From NCBI RefSeq assembly GCF_000686905.1, contig NZ_JMLW01000016.1, forward strand, positions 1 to 64,000: a DNA stretch of 64,000 nucleotides. Reading direction: 5' to 3'. The stretch comes from Marinospirillum insulare DSM 21763. GTDB taxonomy: Bacteria > Pseudomonadota > Gammaproteobacteria > Pseudomonadales > Halomonadaceae. A model generated the notes under the pieces. It was given only the letters and a program-made list of their open reading frames with translations. It made no database searches and was not told where the DNA came from. The position numbers and the translations under genes are program-made. Of this stretch, positions 1 through 6,862 are shown piece after piece (position 1 is the first letter of the stretch; the number at the start of each line of letters is the position of its first letter).

Positions 1-184
1 GATTGAAACGGTAAAAAGCCAGATACGCTCCAAGGTTGAGCATCCCTTCTACTGGCTGAAAGTACAATTTGGTCACCGCAAAGCTCGTTACCGTGGTTTA
101 GAGAAAAACACCGCGCAGCTCTATAGCTTATTTGCATTAGCCAATCTATTTTTATCGAGGCGATGCATGCCTAAGGCGGGATAA
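1..184 (+). CDS. IS5-family transposase, C-terminal end (partial)
   Basis: The frame is open from the window edge and ends at TAA 182-184. It encodes about 60 residues. The piece contains [20 protein letters not shown] and [20 protein letters not shown], which match the C-terminal segment of IS5-type DDE transposases as I know them ([24 protein letters not shown]). The catalytic E lies in this part of such proteins. Most of the gene and the left end of the element lie outside the window, so I cannot say whether the copy is intact. An imperfect hairpin (AGGCGG...CCGCCT, 174-192) overlaps the stop codon and may be part of the right end of the element. Confidence 0.8.
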   Translation, partial: IETVKSQIRSKVEHPFYWLKVQFGHRKARYRGLEKNTAQLYSLFALANLFLSRRCMPKAG

Positions 185-211
185 ATCCGCCTAAAAAACG
201 GGCTTATGCCC
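174..211. repeat. Inverted repeats at the right end of the IS5-like element
   Basis: AGGCGG (174-179) pairs with CCGCCT (187-192), and GGGC (200-203) pairs with GCCC (208-211). They sit directly after the transposase stop. They could be a terminator-like end or part of the insertion-sequence right terminus. The matching left terminus is outside the window, so the assignment is tentative. Confidence 0.35.
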
Positions 212-326
212 TAAAAGCAGCAAAAACCGAGTCAATATACCCATAATTAGGCTTTTTTTTGTAAAAAACAGAAATCTCAGCGCAAATATAGAAAATTAGT
301 GAATTAGCTCATTTTAAAGCTTTTGT

Positions 327-1415
327 TCAGAGGCTCCCTAGTTTTTTCTGTTCTGCACCTATGGCACTTAGTAAGGTTCTAAGCAGCAGGTAACGCGCCA
401 TAAGATTAGTCCAGCCATCCATAAGGTTGGTATTTTTAATCGGGAAAAGGCTGCCTAGTAGCCAATTAACCAGTAGGTTTTCTAGTGAGTGTGGGTGCTT
501 TTTCTCAAAGTTGGTTAGGTACTTTTTGCGTGCTTTATCTAGCTGATTTAAATGGCTTATATCTAACTGGGTTTTGTCGGTAATGTTTAAGCCTTTTAAT
601 GCTCGGCTTAGTTCTTCATTAAAAGCAGCATTATTTTGTTTTTTCTCGCGTCTTAGGGTGCCAAGAATAACTAAGCCTAGGCTTCCATCGCTTTTTTTGT
701 TGAGTGCTTTGGCTTGCTCTTCAAAATAACCTTCGTTTACTAGGCTGTAAAATAGCCCCAAGGTTTCTTCTAGTTTTTCTTCTAATTGGTCTGTTGGGCT
801 TTTATCAAAGAGTGGCTGTATTTTTTGAATGAGTAGCCCGCATATAAATAGACGCATTTCTAAGCTTTGTTCACGGTGGCGCAGCAGTGTAAGCAAGCCT
901 TGTAGTAGTTGGTAGCGGGCATTAAACGCATTGGGTGCATCTACGCTAGTTGCTAAGGGGTTGGGCGGAATGGCCACGGGTGCAAAGTCGAGTTCTAGTG
1001 CATCGGGTTGGGTAATCAGCGATTTAGCAGCAACAGGGCAGGAATCACTTAGGGTTATAAGTAGGTCATCACCTAGTTGTTGAATGCTACGCGGGTAGGT
1101 GGTGCAAGTTTGGCAAAGGGCGTTAGGACCAAAGTTTTTAACTAGCTGGCAAAGTCCGCTGGTATCTTGCAGGCTGCAACGGTTGGTTTTGGGGTCCATC
1201 TTAAAAAAACCAGGGGTTATATCTTTGGTTGTTAGGTCGTGGTTTTCTGCAATTTTATCTTCTACTAAAGGGATAACTGCTGGGTTGGTTCGGTAGCCAC
1301 GGTAGGTTTCTGCATCAATTGCAACTTGCCAAGTATGACAGCAGTTATCTGGGCATTTACTGCCAGTACAACTAAAGTTGCGTACATAACGTGGGGCTAG
1401 GGCATCGCGTTGCAT
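327..1415 (-). CDS. fliB: Flagellin lysine-N-methylase FliB
   Basis: This 362-residue protein starts with the cysteine cluster typical of FliB: CTGSKCPDNCC at residues 16-26, then further cysteines in SLQDTSGLCQL and ALCQTCTTYPR. These probably hold an Fe-S centre. FliB methylates surface lysines of flagellin, as known in Salmonella. The length fits the family. No flagellar structural gene lies in this window, so the substrate must be encoded elsewhere. The gene ends about 140 bases from the IS5 transposase tail on the opposite strand. The region upstream of the start (1416-1660) shows no other gene. The call rests on the cysteine pattern and overall resemblance. Confidence 0.85.
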   Translation of the reverse strand: MQRDALAPRYVRNFSCTGSKCPDNCCHTWQVAIDAETYRGYRTNPAVIPLVEDKIAENHDLTTKDITPGFFKMDPKTNRCSLQDTSGLCQLVKNFGPNALCQTCTTYPRSIQQLGDDLLITLSDSCPVAAKSLITQPDALELDFAPVAIPPNPLATSVDAPNAFNARYQLLQGLLTLLRHREQSLEMRLFICGLLIQKIQPLFDKSPTDQLEEKLEETLGLFYSLVNEGYFEEQAKALNKKSDGSLGLVILGTLRREKKQNNAAFNEELSRALKGLNITDKTQLDISHLNQLDKARKKYLTNFEKKHPHSLENLLVNWLLGSLFPIKNTNLMDGWTNLMARYLLLRTLLSAIGAEQKKLGSL

Positions 1416-1673
1416 GAGCTGATCCTGAATTTAGAAGAAATGTATATTTTAAACACGCTACCGCCCCAGGATTTAAGTGCATTCCTGAGGACTTGTAGAA
1501 ATTTAAAAGACGCTGTGGTGCTAGCCAAGAGCCTAAACTATCGGCTGGTAAGACAAAAACTTAATTAAAGTTAAGGTCGGGATTGTAGCAGGAAAAGAGA
1601 AGGGGTTTTTATATGGGATTACGAAAAGATTGCCAAGTCGTTTCACTCCTAGTAAAAACTTATTATGTGTTGC

Positions 1674-1700
1674 TATACTAATGCGCATACCGATACGCAT
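1674..1700 (+). promoter_or_regulatory. ccdAB promoter and probable operator dyad
   Basis: An extended -10 (TGC TATACT, hexamer 1674-1679) lies just upstream of an inverted repeat. Half-sites ATGCGCAT (1681-1688) and ATACGCAT (1693-1700) are reverse complements with one mismatch. The dyad sits at the expected transcription start and ends 12 bases before the ccdA start. CcdA/CcdB complexes are known to autorepress their operon by binding such palindromes. That this dyad is the operator is inferred from position and symmetry. Confidence 0.55.
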
Positions 1701-1712
1701 GGAGTTATAACA

Positions 1713-1958
1713 ATGCAGACTTTATACAACTATGATGCTCCTAAAAAAGCCACTAACCTTAGTATAAACAGTGACTTACTAAGTAAAAGTAAGGCTTTAA
1801 ACATAAACTTATCAGCAACACTAGAGCAAGTGCTTAAAACAAAACTAGCTGAAACCAAAGCCGATGCTTGGAAAAAAGAGAATAAGGGAGCGATATTGGC
1901 CTATAACGATATGGTTGAAGAACAGGGTTTATTTGCAGATGAGCATAGGCAGTTTTAA
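1713..1958 (+). CDS. ccdA: Type II antitoxin CcdA
   Basis: This 81-residue protein has the CcdA pattern: a short ribbon-helix-helix N-terminal part (KATNLSINSDLLSKSKALNI), then the acidic and flexible C-terminal tail ending in ADEHRQF that wraps CcdB. ATG 1713 is preferred over an upstream in-frame codon because GGAG (1701-1704) sits eight bases before it and the extra residues of the longer version are unlike CcdA. The stop codon overlaps the ccdB start by one base, so the two are translationally coupled. Confidence 0.92.
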   Translation: MQTLYNYDAPKKATNLSINSDLLSKSKALNINLSATLEQVLKTKLAETKADAWKKENKGAILAYNDMVEEQGLFADEHRQF

Positions 1959-2275
1959 TGGCTCAATTTGATATTTACAACAACCCGAGTAAAACCACAC
2001 AGAAAGCCTACCCCTATATATTAGAGCTGCAAAGCGCTGTAATTTCGGAAATCGCCACCCGGATTGTTGTACCCTTAGCTGACTATAAGTATATGCGTAA
2101 TGAAGAGTTTGAACGGTTAACACCGAAGGTTAGCTATGATGGCAAAGAGTTATTAGTGCTTGTGCCACAGATAGCCTCAATGAGCACTAAATTATTGCAA
2201 AACCCTATCGGCTCACTCTCTCACCTACGTGATGAAATAATATCTGCGCTAGACTTTGCCATTACAGGCATTTAA
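1958..2275 (+). CDS. ccdB: Type II toxin CcdB, DNA gyrase poison
   Basis: This 105-residue protein matches CcdB along its length, from MAQFDIYNNP through the IVVPL strand to the C-terminal RDEIISALDFAITGI. CcdB traps the GyrA-DNA complex. The C-terminal ending is ITGI, like the Vibrio fischeri type as I remember it, and not the FWGI ending of the F-plasmid protein, in which the Trp contacts gyrase. The gene begins inside the ccdA stop (TAATG). The frame is intact, so the pair is probably functional. Confidence 0.92.
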   Translation: MAQFDIYNNPSKTTQKAYPYILELQSAVISEIATRIVVPLADYKYMRNEEFERLTPKVSYDGKELLVLVPQIASMSTKLLQNPIGSLSHLRDEIISALDFAITGI

Positions 2276-2431
2276 TACTTTATTGGCAGGTAAAACCTAG
2301 CCTCAGAGTGCGTGCCTTCTGTAAGCAATTCGATAGTAGCTGCAGCTTGGGTTGGCAGGTGTGTTCGATCAGTTTTGATAAGCTGCTCTAATTTTAAATT
2401 TTATTTTCTAGCACTAGCTTAAGTTTTCTGC

Positions 2432-2437
2432 TATACT
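2432..2437 (+). promoter_or_regulatory. Likely deaD promoter (-10) with a long leader
   Basis: TATACT at 2432-2437, preceded by TGC (extended -10), is the best promoter in the 281-base gap before deaD. It implies a leader of about 110 bases. A long structured leader is typical of cold-inducible deaD/csdA genes. The GC-rich stretch 2511-2530 (GGCCCACGCCCGCCCC) could fold in that leader. No clear -35 is visible. Confidence 0.4.
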
Positions 2438-2556
2438 CTGCGCTCAAATTTCGGCACGCTGTGTGCGTGTTCCCTGCATTGGCTGACGTTGCCCCTTCTG
2501 TTGTGTATCGGGCCCACGCCCGCCCCTGCGTTTCTTAAGTACCACAGGTATTATTA

Positions 2557-4284
2557 ATGTCTAATGACGTGACTTTACCAGCTTTTAGCGAGCTGGGTCT
2601 TCCTGATTTTCTTCTTTCTGCAGTTGAATATCCTACTCCTTCTCCTATCCAAGCACAGACCATTCCTTTGTTATTGGAAGGTTGTGACATGATTGGTCAA
2701 GCGCAAACAGGTACCGGTAAAACTGCTGCTTTTGCCTTGCCTTTGCTTGCTCGTTTAAATTTATCCGCCAAATTACCTCAGGTTTTGGTTTTAGCACCTA
2801 CGCGTGAATTAGCGATGCAGGTTGCTGAATCCGTTGAAAAATACGGCGCCAATATGAAGGGCGTTAAAGTAGCTAACTTGTATGGTGGTGCAGAGTACCG
2901 TGACCAAATTCGTGCGCTACGCTCGGGTGCTCAGGTGGTTGTAGGTACCCCTGGCCGTGTTATGGATCACATGCGCCGTGGCAGCCTCGATATTTCTGCT
3001 TTGCAAACTTTGGTTTTAGATGAAGCCGATGAAATGCTGCGTATGGGCTTTATTGATGACGTTGAATGGATTCTTGAACAAACCCCAGCTGAGCGTCAGG
3101 TGGTTTTATTTTCTGCCACCATGCCAGACGTTATTCGTCGCATTGCTCAGCGCCATTTAAAAAACCCAAAAGAAGTACGCATTGCTGCGAAGGCGCGTAC
3201 TGCTGATACTGTAAGCCAGCGTGTGTGGATGGTGGCTGGTTTACCTAAGCCTGAAGCTTTGGTGCGTATTTTAGAAGCCGAAGAAAGTGATGGCATCATT
3301 ATTTTTACCCGTACCAAGGCAACCAGTGCCGATTTGGCTGACTTCTTAAATAAGCGTGGTTTGCGTGCTTGTGCACTGCATGGTGATATGGCGCAAAATC
3401 AGCGTGAACAAGCGGTTGATCGCCTGAAAAAAGGCAGCCTAGATATTTTAGTGGCTACCGATGTGGCAGCGCGTGGCTTAGATGTTGAGCGCATTAGTCA
3501 CGTTATTAACTATGATCCACCTCATGACAGCGAGTCTTATGTACACCGTATTGGTCGTACCGGGCGTGCTGGTCGTAGTGGTCAAGCCATTTTGTTTGTG
3601 GGTCACCGTGAAAAGCGTTTGTTATTTAACCTAGAGCGCAGCACTGGCCAGCGTATTGAGCCTATGGAATTACCTAAGGCTGAAGTGATCAACGCTAAGC
3701 GTAGTGAGAAGTTTAAAGAGCAGGTTGTTCACTCTATGCAAGCGCGTGATATAGAGCAGTACGAAAAGCTTTTGAAAGAAATTCAAGCTGAAACAGAAGC
3801 TGATCCACTACGCATTGCGGCTGCCTTGGCTAAAATGTACCAGGGTAATACACCTTTATGGGTTGAAGACGTTAAAGTGCGCGCACCGCGTGGTCGTGGT
3901 GAGCGTTCAGACTTTGGCGGTGATCGTCCTCGTCGTGAAGGTGGTCGTGGTCGTTCGCGTGAGCTAGAAGCAGGCATGAAGCGTTACCGTATGCCAATTG
4001 GCCGCACTCACGGTGTTAAGCCAGCGAACATTGTTGGCGCTATTGCTAACGAAGCGAATATTTCTAGTCGTAATATCGGTCGTATCGATATTCAGCAAGA
4101 CTTTAGCACCGTTGATTTGCCAGAAAGCATGACTAAGTCTGTTTTCCAGGCTTTAGCACGCGTTAGGGTATGTGGTGTGCCTATGAACCTAACTAGCAGC
4201 AACTCACCTTCGGGTTCTTCTAGATCAGGCAATGATGAAGCGGGTCGTCGCCCTTTGCGTCGTAGAGCGCCTGCTTCTGCTTAA
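2557..4284 (+). CDS. deaD: DEAD-box RNA helicase DeaD (CsdA)
   Basis: This 575-residue helicase unwinds RNA duplexes in ribosome assembly and mRNA decay, especially in the cold. Visible motifs in order: AQTGTGKT (Walker A, residues 49-56), PTRELA, DEAD (155-158), SAT, VATDVAARGLD and HRIGRTGRAGR. After the two RecA lobes comes a basic Arg/Gly-rich linker (about residues 445-480), then the DbpA/CsdA RNA-binding fold, seen as RYRMPIGRTHGVKPANIVGA. The tail is again basic. The length is somewhat under that of E. coli DeaD. It is monocistronic, with its own terminator downstream. Confidence 0.95.
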   Translation: MSNDVTLPAFSELGLPDFLLSAVEYPTPSPIQAQTIPLLLEGCDMIGQAQTGTGKTAAFALPLLARLNLSAKLPQVLVLAPTRELAMQVAESVEKYGANMKGVKVANLYGGAEYRDQIRALRSGAQVVVGTPGRVMDHMRRGSLDISALQTLVLDEADEMLRMGFIDDVEWILEQTPAERQVVLFSATMPDVIRRIAQRHLKNPKEVRIAAKARTADTVSQRVWMVAGLPKPEALVRILEAEESDGIIIFTRTKATSADLADFLNKRGLRACALHGDMAQNQREQAVDRLKKGSLDILVATDVAARGLDVERISHVINYDPPHDSESYVHRIGRTGRAGRSGQAILFVGHREKRLLFNLERSTGQRIEPMELPKAEVINAKRSEKFKEQVVHSMQARDIEQYEKLLKEIQAETEADPLRIAAALAKMYQGNTPLWVEDVKVRAPRGRGERSDFGGDRPRREGGRGRSRELEAGMKRYRMPIGRTHGVKPANIVGAIANEANISSRNIGRIDIQQDFSTVDLPESMTKSVFQALARVRVCGVPMNLTSSNSPSGSSRSGNDEAGRRPLRRRAPASA

Positions 4285-4315
4285 TTCTGGTTGCCTAAGC
4301 AGCTAGTTTAAAGCT

Positions 4316-4349
4316 AACCGCTAGTGGTTAATCTGTTAGCGGTTTTTTT
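4316..4349 (+). terminator. Rho-independent terminator of deaD
   Basis: AACCGCTA (4316-4323) pairs perfectly with TAGCGGTT (4337-4344), with a 13-base loop, followed by a run of T. It lies 31 bases after the deaD stop. Confidence 0.85.
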
Positions 4350-4467
4350 GTACCTAAATCTTTACAAATAATAATAGTTCGCACTTGTTTTTTGGTGTTG
4401 ATCAAGCTAATCTTACTGAGAATTGTTAGTGTTCGCACTGGCTTAAATTGACTCTAGGATTAATGCC

Positions 4468-4665
4468 ATGTTTGTTTGTATTTGCAAAGGTATTACTGAA
4501 AAACAAATTAAAGCTTCCGTTGCTGAAGGGGCTTCTAGTGTGCGAGATTTATACCGTGAACTAGAGCTAGGCAGCCAATGTGGCAAGTGTGTAGGTTTTG
4601 CTAGAGAGGTTTTAACCAGTGAACAAGCAATGTGTGACTATTACGATGCTGCCAGTTTTGCTTAA
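4468..4665 (+). CDS. bfd: Bacterioferritin-associated ferredoxin Bfd
   Basis: This 65-residue [2Fe-2S] protein has the four Bfd cysteines: CIC at residues 4 and 6, and the QCGKC pair at about 38 and 41. Bfd donates electrons to bacterioferritin to reduce and release stored iron. It sits about 100 bases upstream of two bacterioferritin genes in the same direction, the expected partnership. The 118 bases upstream contain AT-rich stretches that only weakly resemble a Fur site. Confidence 0.93.
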   Translation: MFVCICKGITEKQIKASVAEGASSVRDLYRELELGSQCGKCVGFAREVLTSEQAMCDYYDAASFA

Positions 4666-4766
4666 TTAGTTTTAAGCCGTTATTATTAACCCTGAGATTG
4701 CCAGCCAGCCCTCCTAGGCAAGCCAGCTCCCATGCAACTGCAACTCTCTTTCAGGGTGCTTTTCTT

Positions 4767-5249
4767 ATGCAAGGTAACACAAGTATTTTAACTCAGCTTA
4801 ACAAGGTTCTAACCCTTGAGCTAACGTCTATCAATCAGTATTTTCTTCATGCACGTATGTGTGGTAATTGGGGTTTTGAAAAGCTTAATCAGGTGGCTTA
4901 TAAAAAATCCATTAAAGACATGAAGCAAGCCGATAAACTAATCGAGCGTATTCTTTTCTTAGAAGGCCTTCCTAATCTTCAGCATTTAGAGCGTCTGCGC
5001 ATTGGTGAAAATGCCGCAGAGGTATTTGTGTGTGATGCTGAACTTCAGCAGGTTCAATTAAAGCTTCTGCGTGAATCCATTGCTTTGTGTGAAGTTGAGC
5101 AAGACTACATTAGTCGCCAGCTTCTAGAAGATATTTTGGAATATGAAGAAGAACATTTAGATTGGATAGGCACGCAGCAGCATTTAATGGCTGAAATCGG
5201 TATCGGAAAATACTTACAGACCACCCTTAATACGGGTAATGGAGACTAG
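4767..5249 (+). CDS. bfr: Bacterioferritin, heme-binding subunit with degenerate ferroxidase site
   Basis: This 160-residue ferritin-fold protein is co-linear with E. coli Bfr. Met52, the axial heme ligand, is present. Of the ferroxidase ligands, Glu18, Glu127 and His130 remain, but position 51 is Asp, 54 is Gln and 94 is Gln where Bfr normally has Glu, His and Glu. The subunit therefore looks able to bind heme but poor at iron oxidation. I chose ATG 4767 because the N-terminus then matches Bfr exactly (MQGNTSIL); the 23-residue extension in frame is unlike the family. The next gene starts three bases after the stop and supplies the complementary subunit. Confidence 0.93.
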   Translation: MQGNTSILTQLNKVLTLELTSINQYFLHARMCGNWGFEKLNQVAYKKSIKDMKQADKLIERILFLEGLPNLQHLERLRIGENAAEVFVCDAELQQVQLKLLRESIALCEVEQDYISRQLLEDILEYEEEHLDWIGTQQHLMAEIGIGKYLQTTLNTGNGD

Positions 5250-5252
5250 ACA

Positions 5253-5720
5253 ATGCAAGGTAATCAACGCGTTATTGCTGGCTTAAATAAGTTATTGGCG
5301 GGCGAATTAACCGCAATGGATCAATACTTTATTCATTCTGCTATGTATGAAGATTGGGGTTTAGGTAAGTTGCACGAGCGTATTGCGCATGAGTTTGACG
5401 ATGAAAAACAACACGCCAATATGTTGATTCAGCGTATTTTGTTTTTAGAAGGTACGCCCGATATGGTCACCCGTGAGCCTATTAATGTAGGTAAAGACGT
5501 AAAAGAAATGCTGAATAATGATTTGCAGCTAGAGTATTCTGTCACGGCTTTACTGAAAGAAATTATGGCTTTGTGTGAAGAAGAGCAAGATTACCAAACC
5601 CGTGAAATTTTACGCATTATGCTCGATGATACAGAGATGGATCATGCTTACTGGCTAGAAAAGCAGTTAGGTTTAATAGAGCGTCTTGGTCTTCAGAATT
5701 ATCAGCAGGCTATGATGTAG
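5253..5720 (+). CDS. bfr: Bacterioferritin, ferroxidase subunit lacking the heme ligand
   Basis: This 155-residue ferritin-fold protein keeps the di-iron ligands Glu18, Glu51, His54, Glu94 and, after a one-residue shift (TEMDH), Glu128 and His131. Position 52 is Lys instead of the heme-binding Met. It is therefore the catalytic partner of the upstream heme subunit. Paired subunits of this kind are known in Neisseria, some pseudomonads and Magnetospirillum, where they co-assemble into mixed 24-mers. GGAG (5241-5244) lies inside the end of the upstream gene, so the two are co-translated. A strong terminator follows. Confidence 0.93.
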   Translation: MQGNQRVIAGLNKLLAGELTAMDQYFIHSAMYEDWGLGKLHERIAHEFDDEKQHANMLIQRILFLEGTPDMVTREPINVGKDVKEMLNNDLQLEYSVTALLKEIMALCEEEQDYQTREILRIMLDDTEMDHAYWLEKQLGLIERLGLQNYQQAMM

Positions 5721-5754
5721 TTTTATACTCTGTTTAAATAAATCCTGCTTGAAT

Positions 5755-5790
5755 AAACCCTAGTAACCGTTTGGCTGCTAGGGTTTTTTA
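5755..5790 (+). terminator. Rho-independent terminator after the bacterioferritin genes
   Basis: AAACCCTAG (5755-5763) pairs with CTAGGGTTT (5778-5786), followed by further T residues. It lies 35 bases after the last bfr stop and should also end transcripts arriving from the minus-strand side. Confidence 0.85.
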
Positions 5791-5807
5791 TTGGGCCAGC
5801 ACTAGCT

Positions 5808-5891
5808 TTAATAGGCGCTGATCAGTAATTGTGCCATTAGGCTTAAAAATATGGCTAGTAGTGATAATTGTAACCAGAGCTTGTCTTGCAT
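5808..5891 (-). CDS. 27-residue hydrophobic small protein
   Basis: A very short frame encodes 27 residues. It begins MQDKLWLQ and continues as one hydrophobic helix (LSLLAIFLSLMAQLLISAY). AGGAG (complement of 5899-5903) is placed seven bases before the ATG, ideal for translation. It starts 21 bases after the stop of the [19 protein letters not shown] gene, so it is probably the last gene of the hemP unit. The protein would be a single-pass inner-membrane peptide. I do not recognise a family. Support comes from the ribosome site, the operon position and the composition. Confidence 0.6.
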   Translation of the reverse strand: MQDKLWLQLSLLAIFLSLMAQLLISAY

Positions 5892-5912
5892 TCTATTACT
5901 CCTGTTTACTGG

Positions 5913-6527
5913 CTAAACCAATGAGCTAAATATTTCGCGTAGTTTTAAATTTTCTGCCTGTTGATCTTCACAAGAGCCTTGAATTTGTAGCAGTAATTCG
6001 CCATCAGCTCCGAATATTTCTAATGAGTTAATCCAGCCACAACCATCGCTACAAGGTACACGGCTTATAAAGGCGAATTCGAATTGGCTAGGTTCAAGTT
6101 CTGCATGGCCTTCTTGCCAGTTTAAGCAAAGGCAGTTCTTTTTTATCTGCTTTGAAATAATCGCTTGGTGGGTGGTGTGTTTGCTGCCTTTACAAAATAA
6201 CGTAAGGCTAAGGGGCAGGCCTGCTGCTTTAGCTTGAGTAATAAGCTGCTCAAAACTGTTTAAGGAAACCGAGCGAGCTAACCTAGGGCTAAAAGAGCAG
6301 AGGGCAGCAAAGTAAGTTGTTTCATGCTGGTTTAGTAAAATGGGTATTTGTTTAACGTGAGTAATGGCTAACCATTCTTCTTCTAGTTTTTTAAGGTTTT
6401 TTGCTACCCTGTGTTCTGCTTGCAACTCGAACAGATGCGTTCCAAACAGGGTGTTTTCGAAAAAGCTGTTTTCAAAAAATGACCTTAAAAAAATTTCTTT
6501 CTCTTGCATCTTTGCCAAAGCATTCAT
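5913..6527 (-). CDS. Putative [15 protein letters not shown] protein, HmuS/ChuX-like
   Basis: This is a 204-residue soluble protein. Its C-terminal part (SLEIFGADGELLLQIQG, then a charged helix) resembles the end of HmuS/ChuS-type hemin-binding proteins, which carry a SLE.FD..G....Q motif. It is about half the length of HmuS, so it would be a single-repeat relative, nearer in size to ChuX/HutX heme carriers. It follows hemP on the same strand, which supports a cytoplasmic heme-handling role. An AAGGAG-like site precedes the ATG. The family call is tentative; the context is the better evidence. Confidence 0.5.
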   Translation of the reverse strand: MNALAKMQEKEIFLRSFFENSFFENTLFGTHLFELQAEHRVAKNLKKLEEEWLAITHVKQIPILLNQHETTYFAALCSFSPRLARSVSLNSFEQLITQAKAAGLPLSLTLFCKGSKHTTHQAIISKQIKKNCLCLNWQEGHAELEPSQFEFAFISRVPCSDGCGWINSLEIFGADGELLLQIQGSCEDQQAENLKLREIFSSLV

Positions 6528-6619
6528 TCTTAACTCCTTGGAATTTCCTTTAGAAAAAAATACGCTGGCTGGCTTTAACTGAGTTTGGCTTGCTGGGCGC
6601 TTATTTTATTGGGTGTTAA

Positions 6620-6766
6620 TTACTTGGTTAGAATTAACTTGCCACGGCTGGTAATACGCAGTGTGTAGGTTTCACCTTGATGGTGAATAAAAATTTGTCG
6701 CTTTTCACCAAATAGCTGATCACTGGTTATGCAAGGGGGTTGTTCGTTTGTAATAGGGCTGCTCAT
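6620..6766 (-). CDS. hemP: Hemin uptake protein HemP
   Basis: This 48-residue protein is too short for most gene finders. The C-terminal half matches HemP/HmuP: SDQLFGEKRQIFIHHQGETY, then LRITSRGKLILTK, where the family has LF....e..I.H.G..Y.LR.T..GKLILTK. HemP proteins are Fur-regulated and in some bacteria act as activators of heme-uptake genes. A good Fur box lies about 60 bases upstream, and the [19 protein letters not shown] gene lies downstream on the same strand. No TonB-dependent heme receptor is in the window. Confidence 0.88.
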   Translation of the reverse strand: MSSPITNEQPPCITSDQLFGEKRQIFIHHQGETYTLRITSRGKLILTK

Positions 6767-6824
6767 AACCTGTCACTCTTTAACTGTTTGGTGGGTGCAT
6801 TAAGTTTGAGTGATTAGCTTAGTT

Positions 6825-6843
6825 GCAAATGATAATGATTGTC
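6825..6843 (-). promoter_or_regulatory. Fur box controlling hemP
   Basis: GCAAATGATAATGATTGTC matches 15 of 19 positions of the consensus GATAATGATAATCATTATC (count made by hand). It lies between the upstream flavoprotein gene and hemP, about 60 bases before the hemP start, a repressing position. Confidence 0.8.
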
Positions 6844-6862
6844 AAGTGTGTTCGTGTTTAAC

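Noticed and set aside
4360-4460. Fur box before bfd
   Set aside because: AATAATAATAG and GAGAATTGTTAG only weakly resemble the 19-base consensus, far less than the site at 6825-6843.
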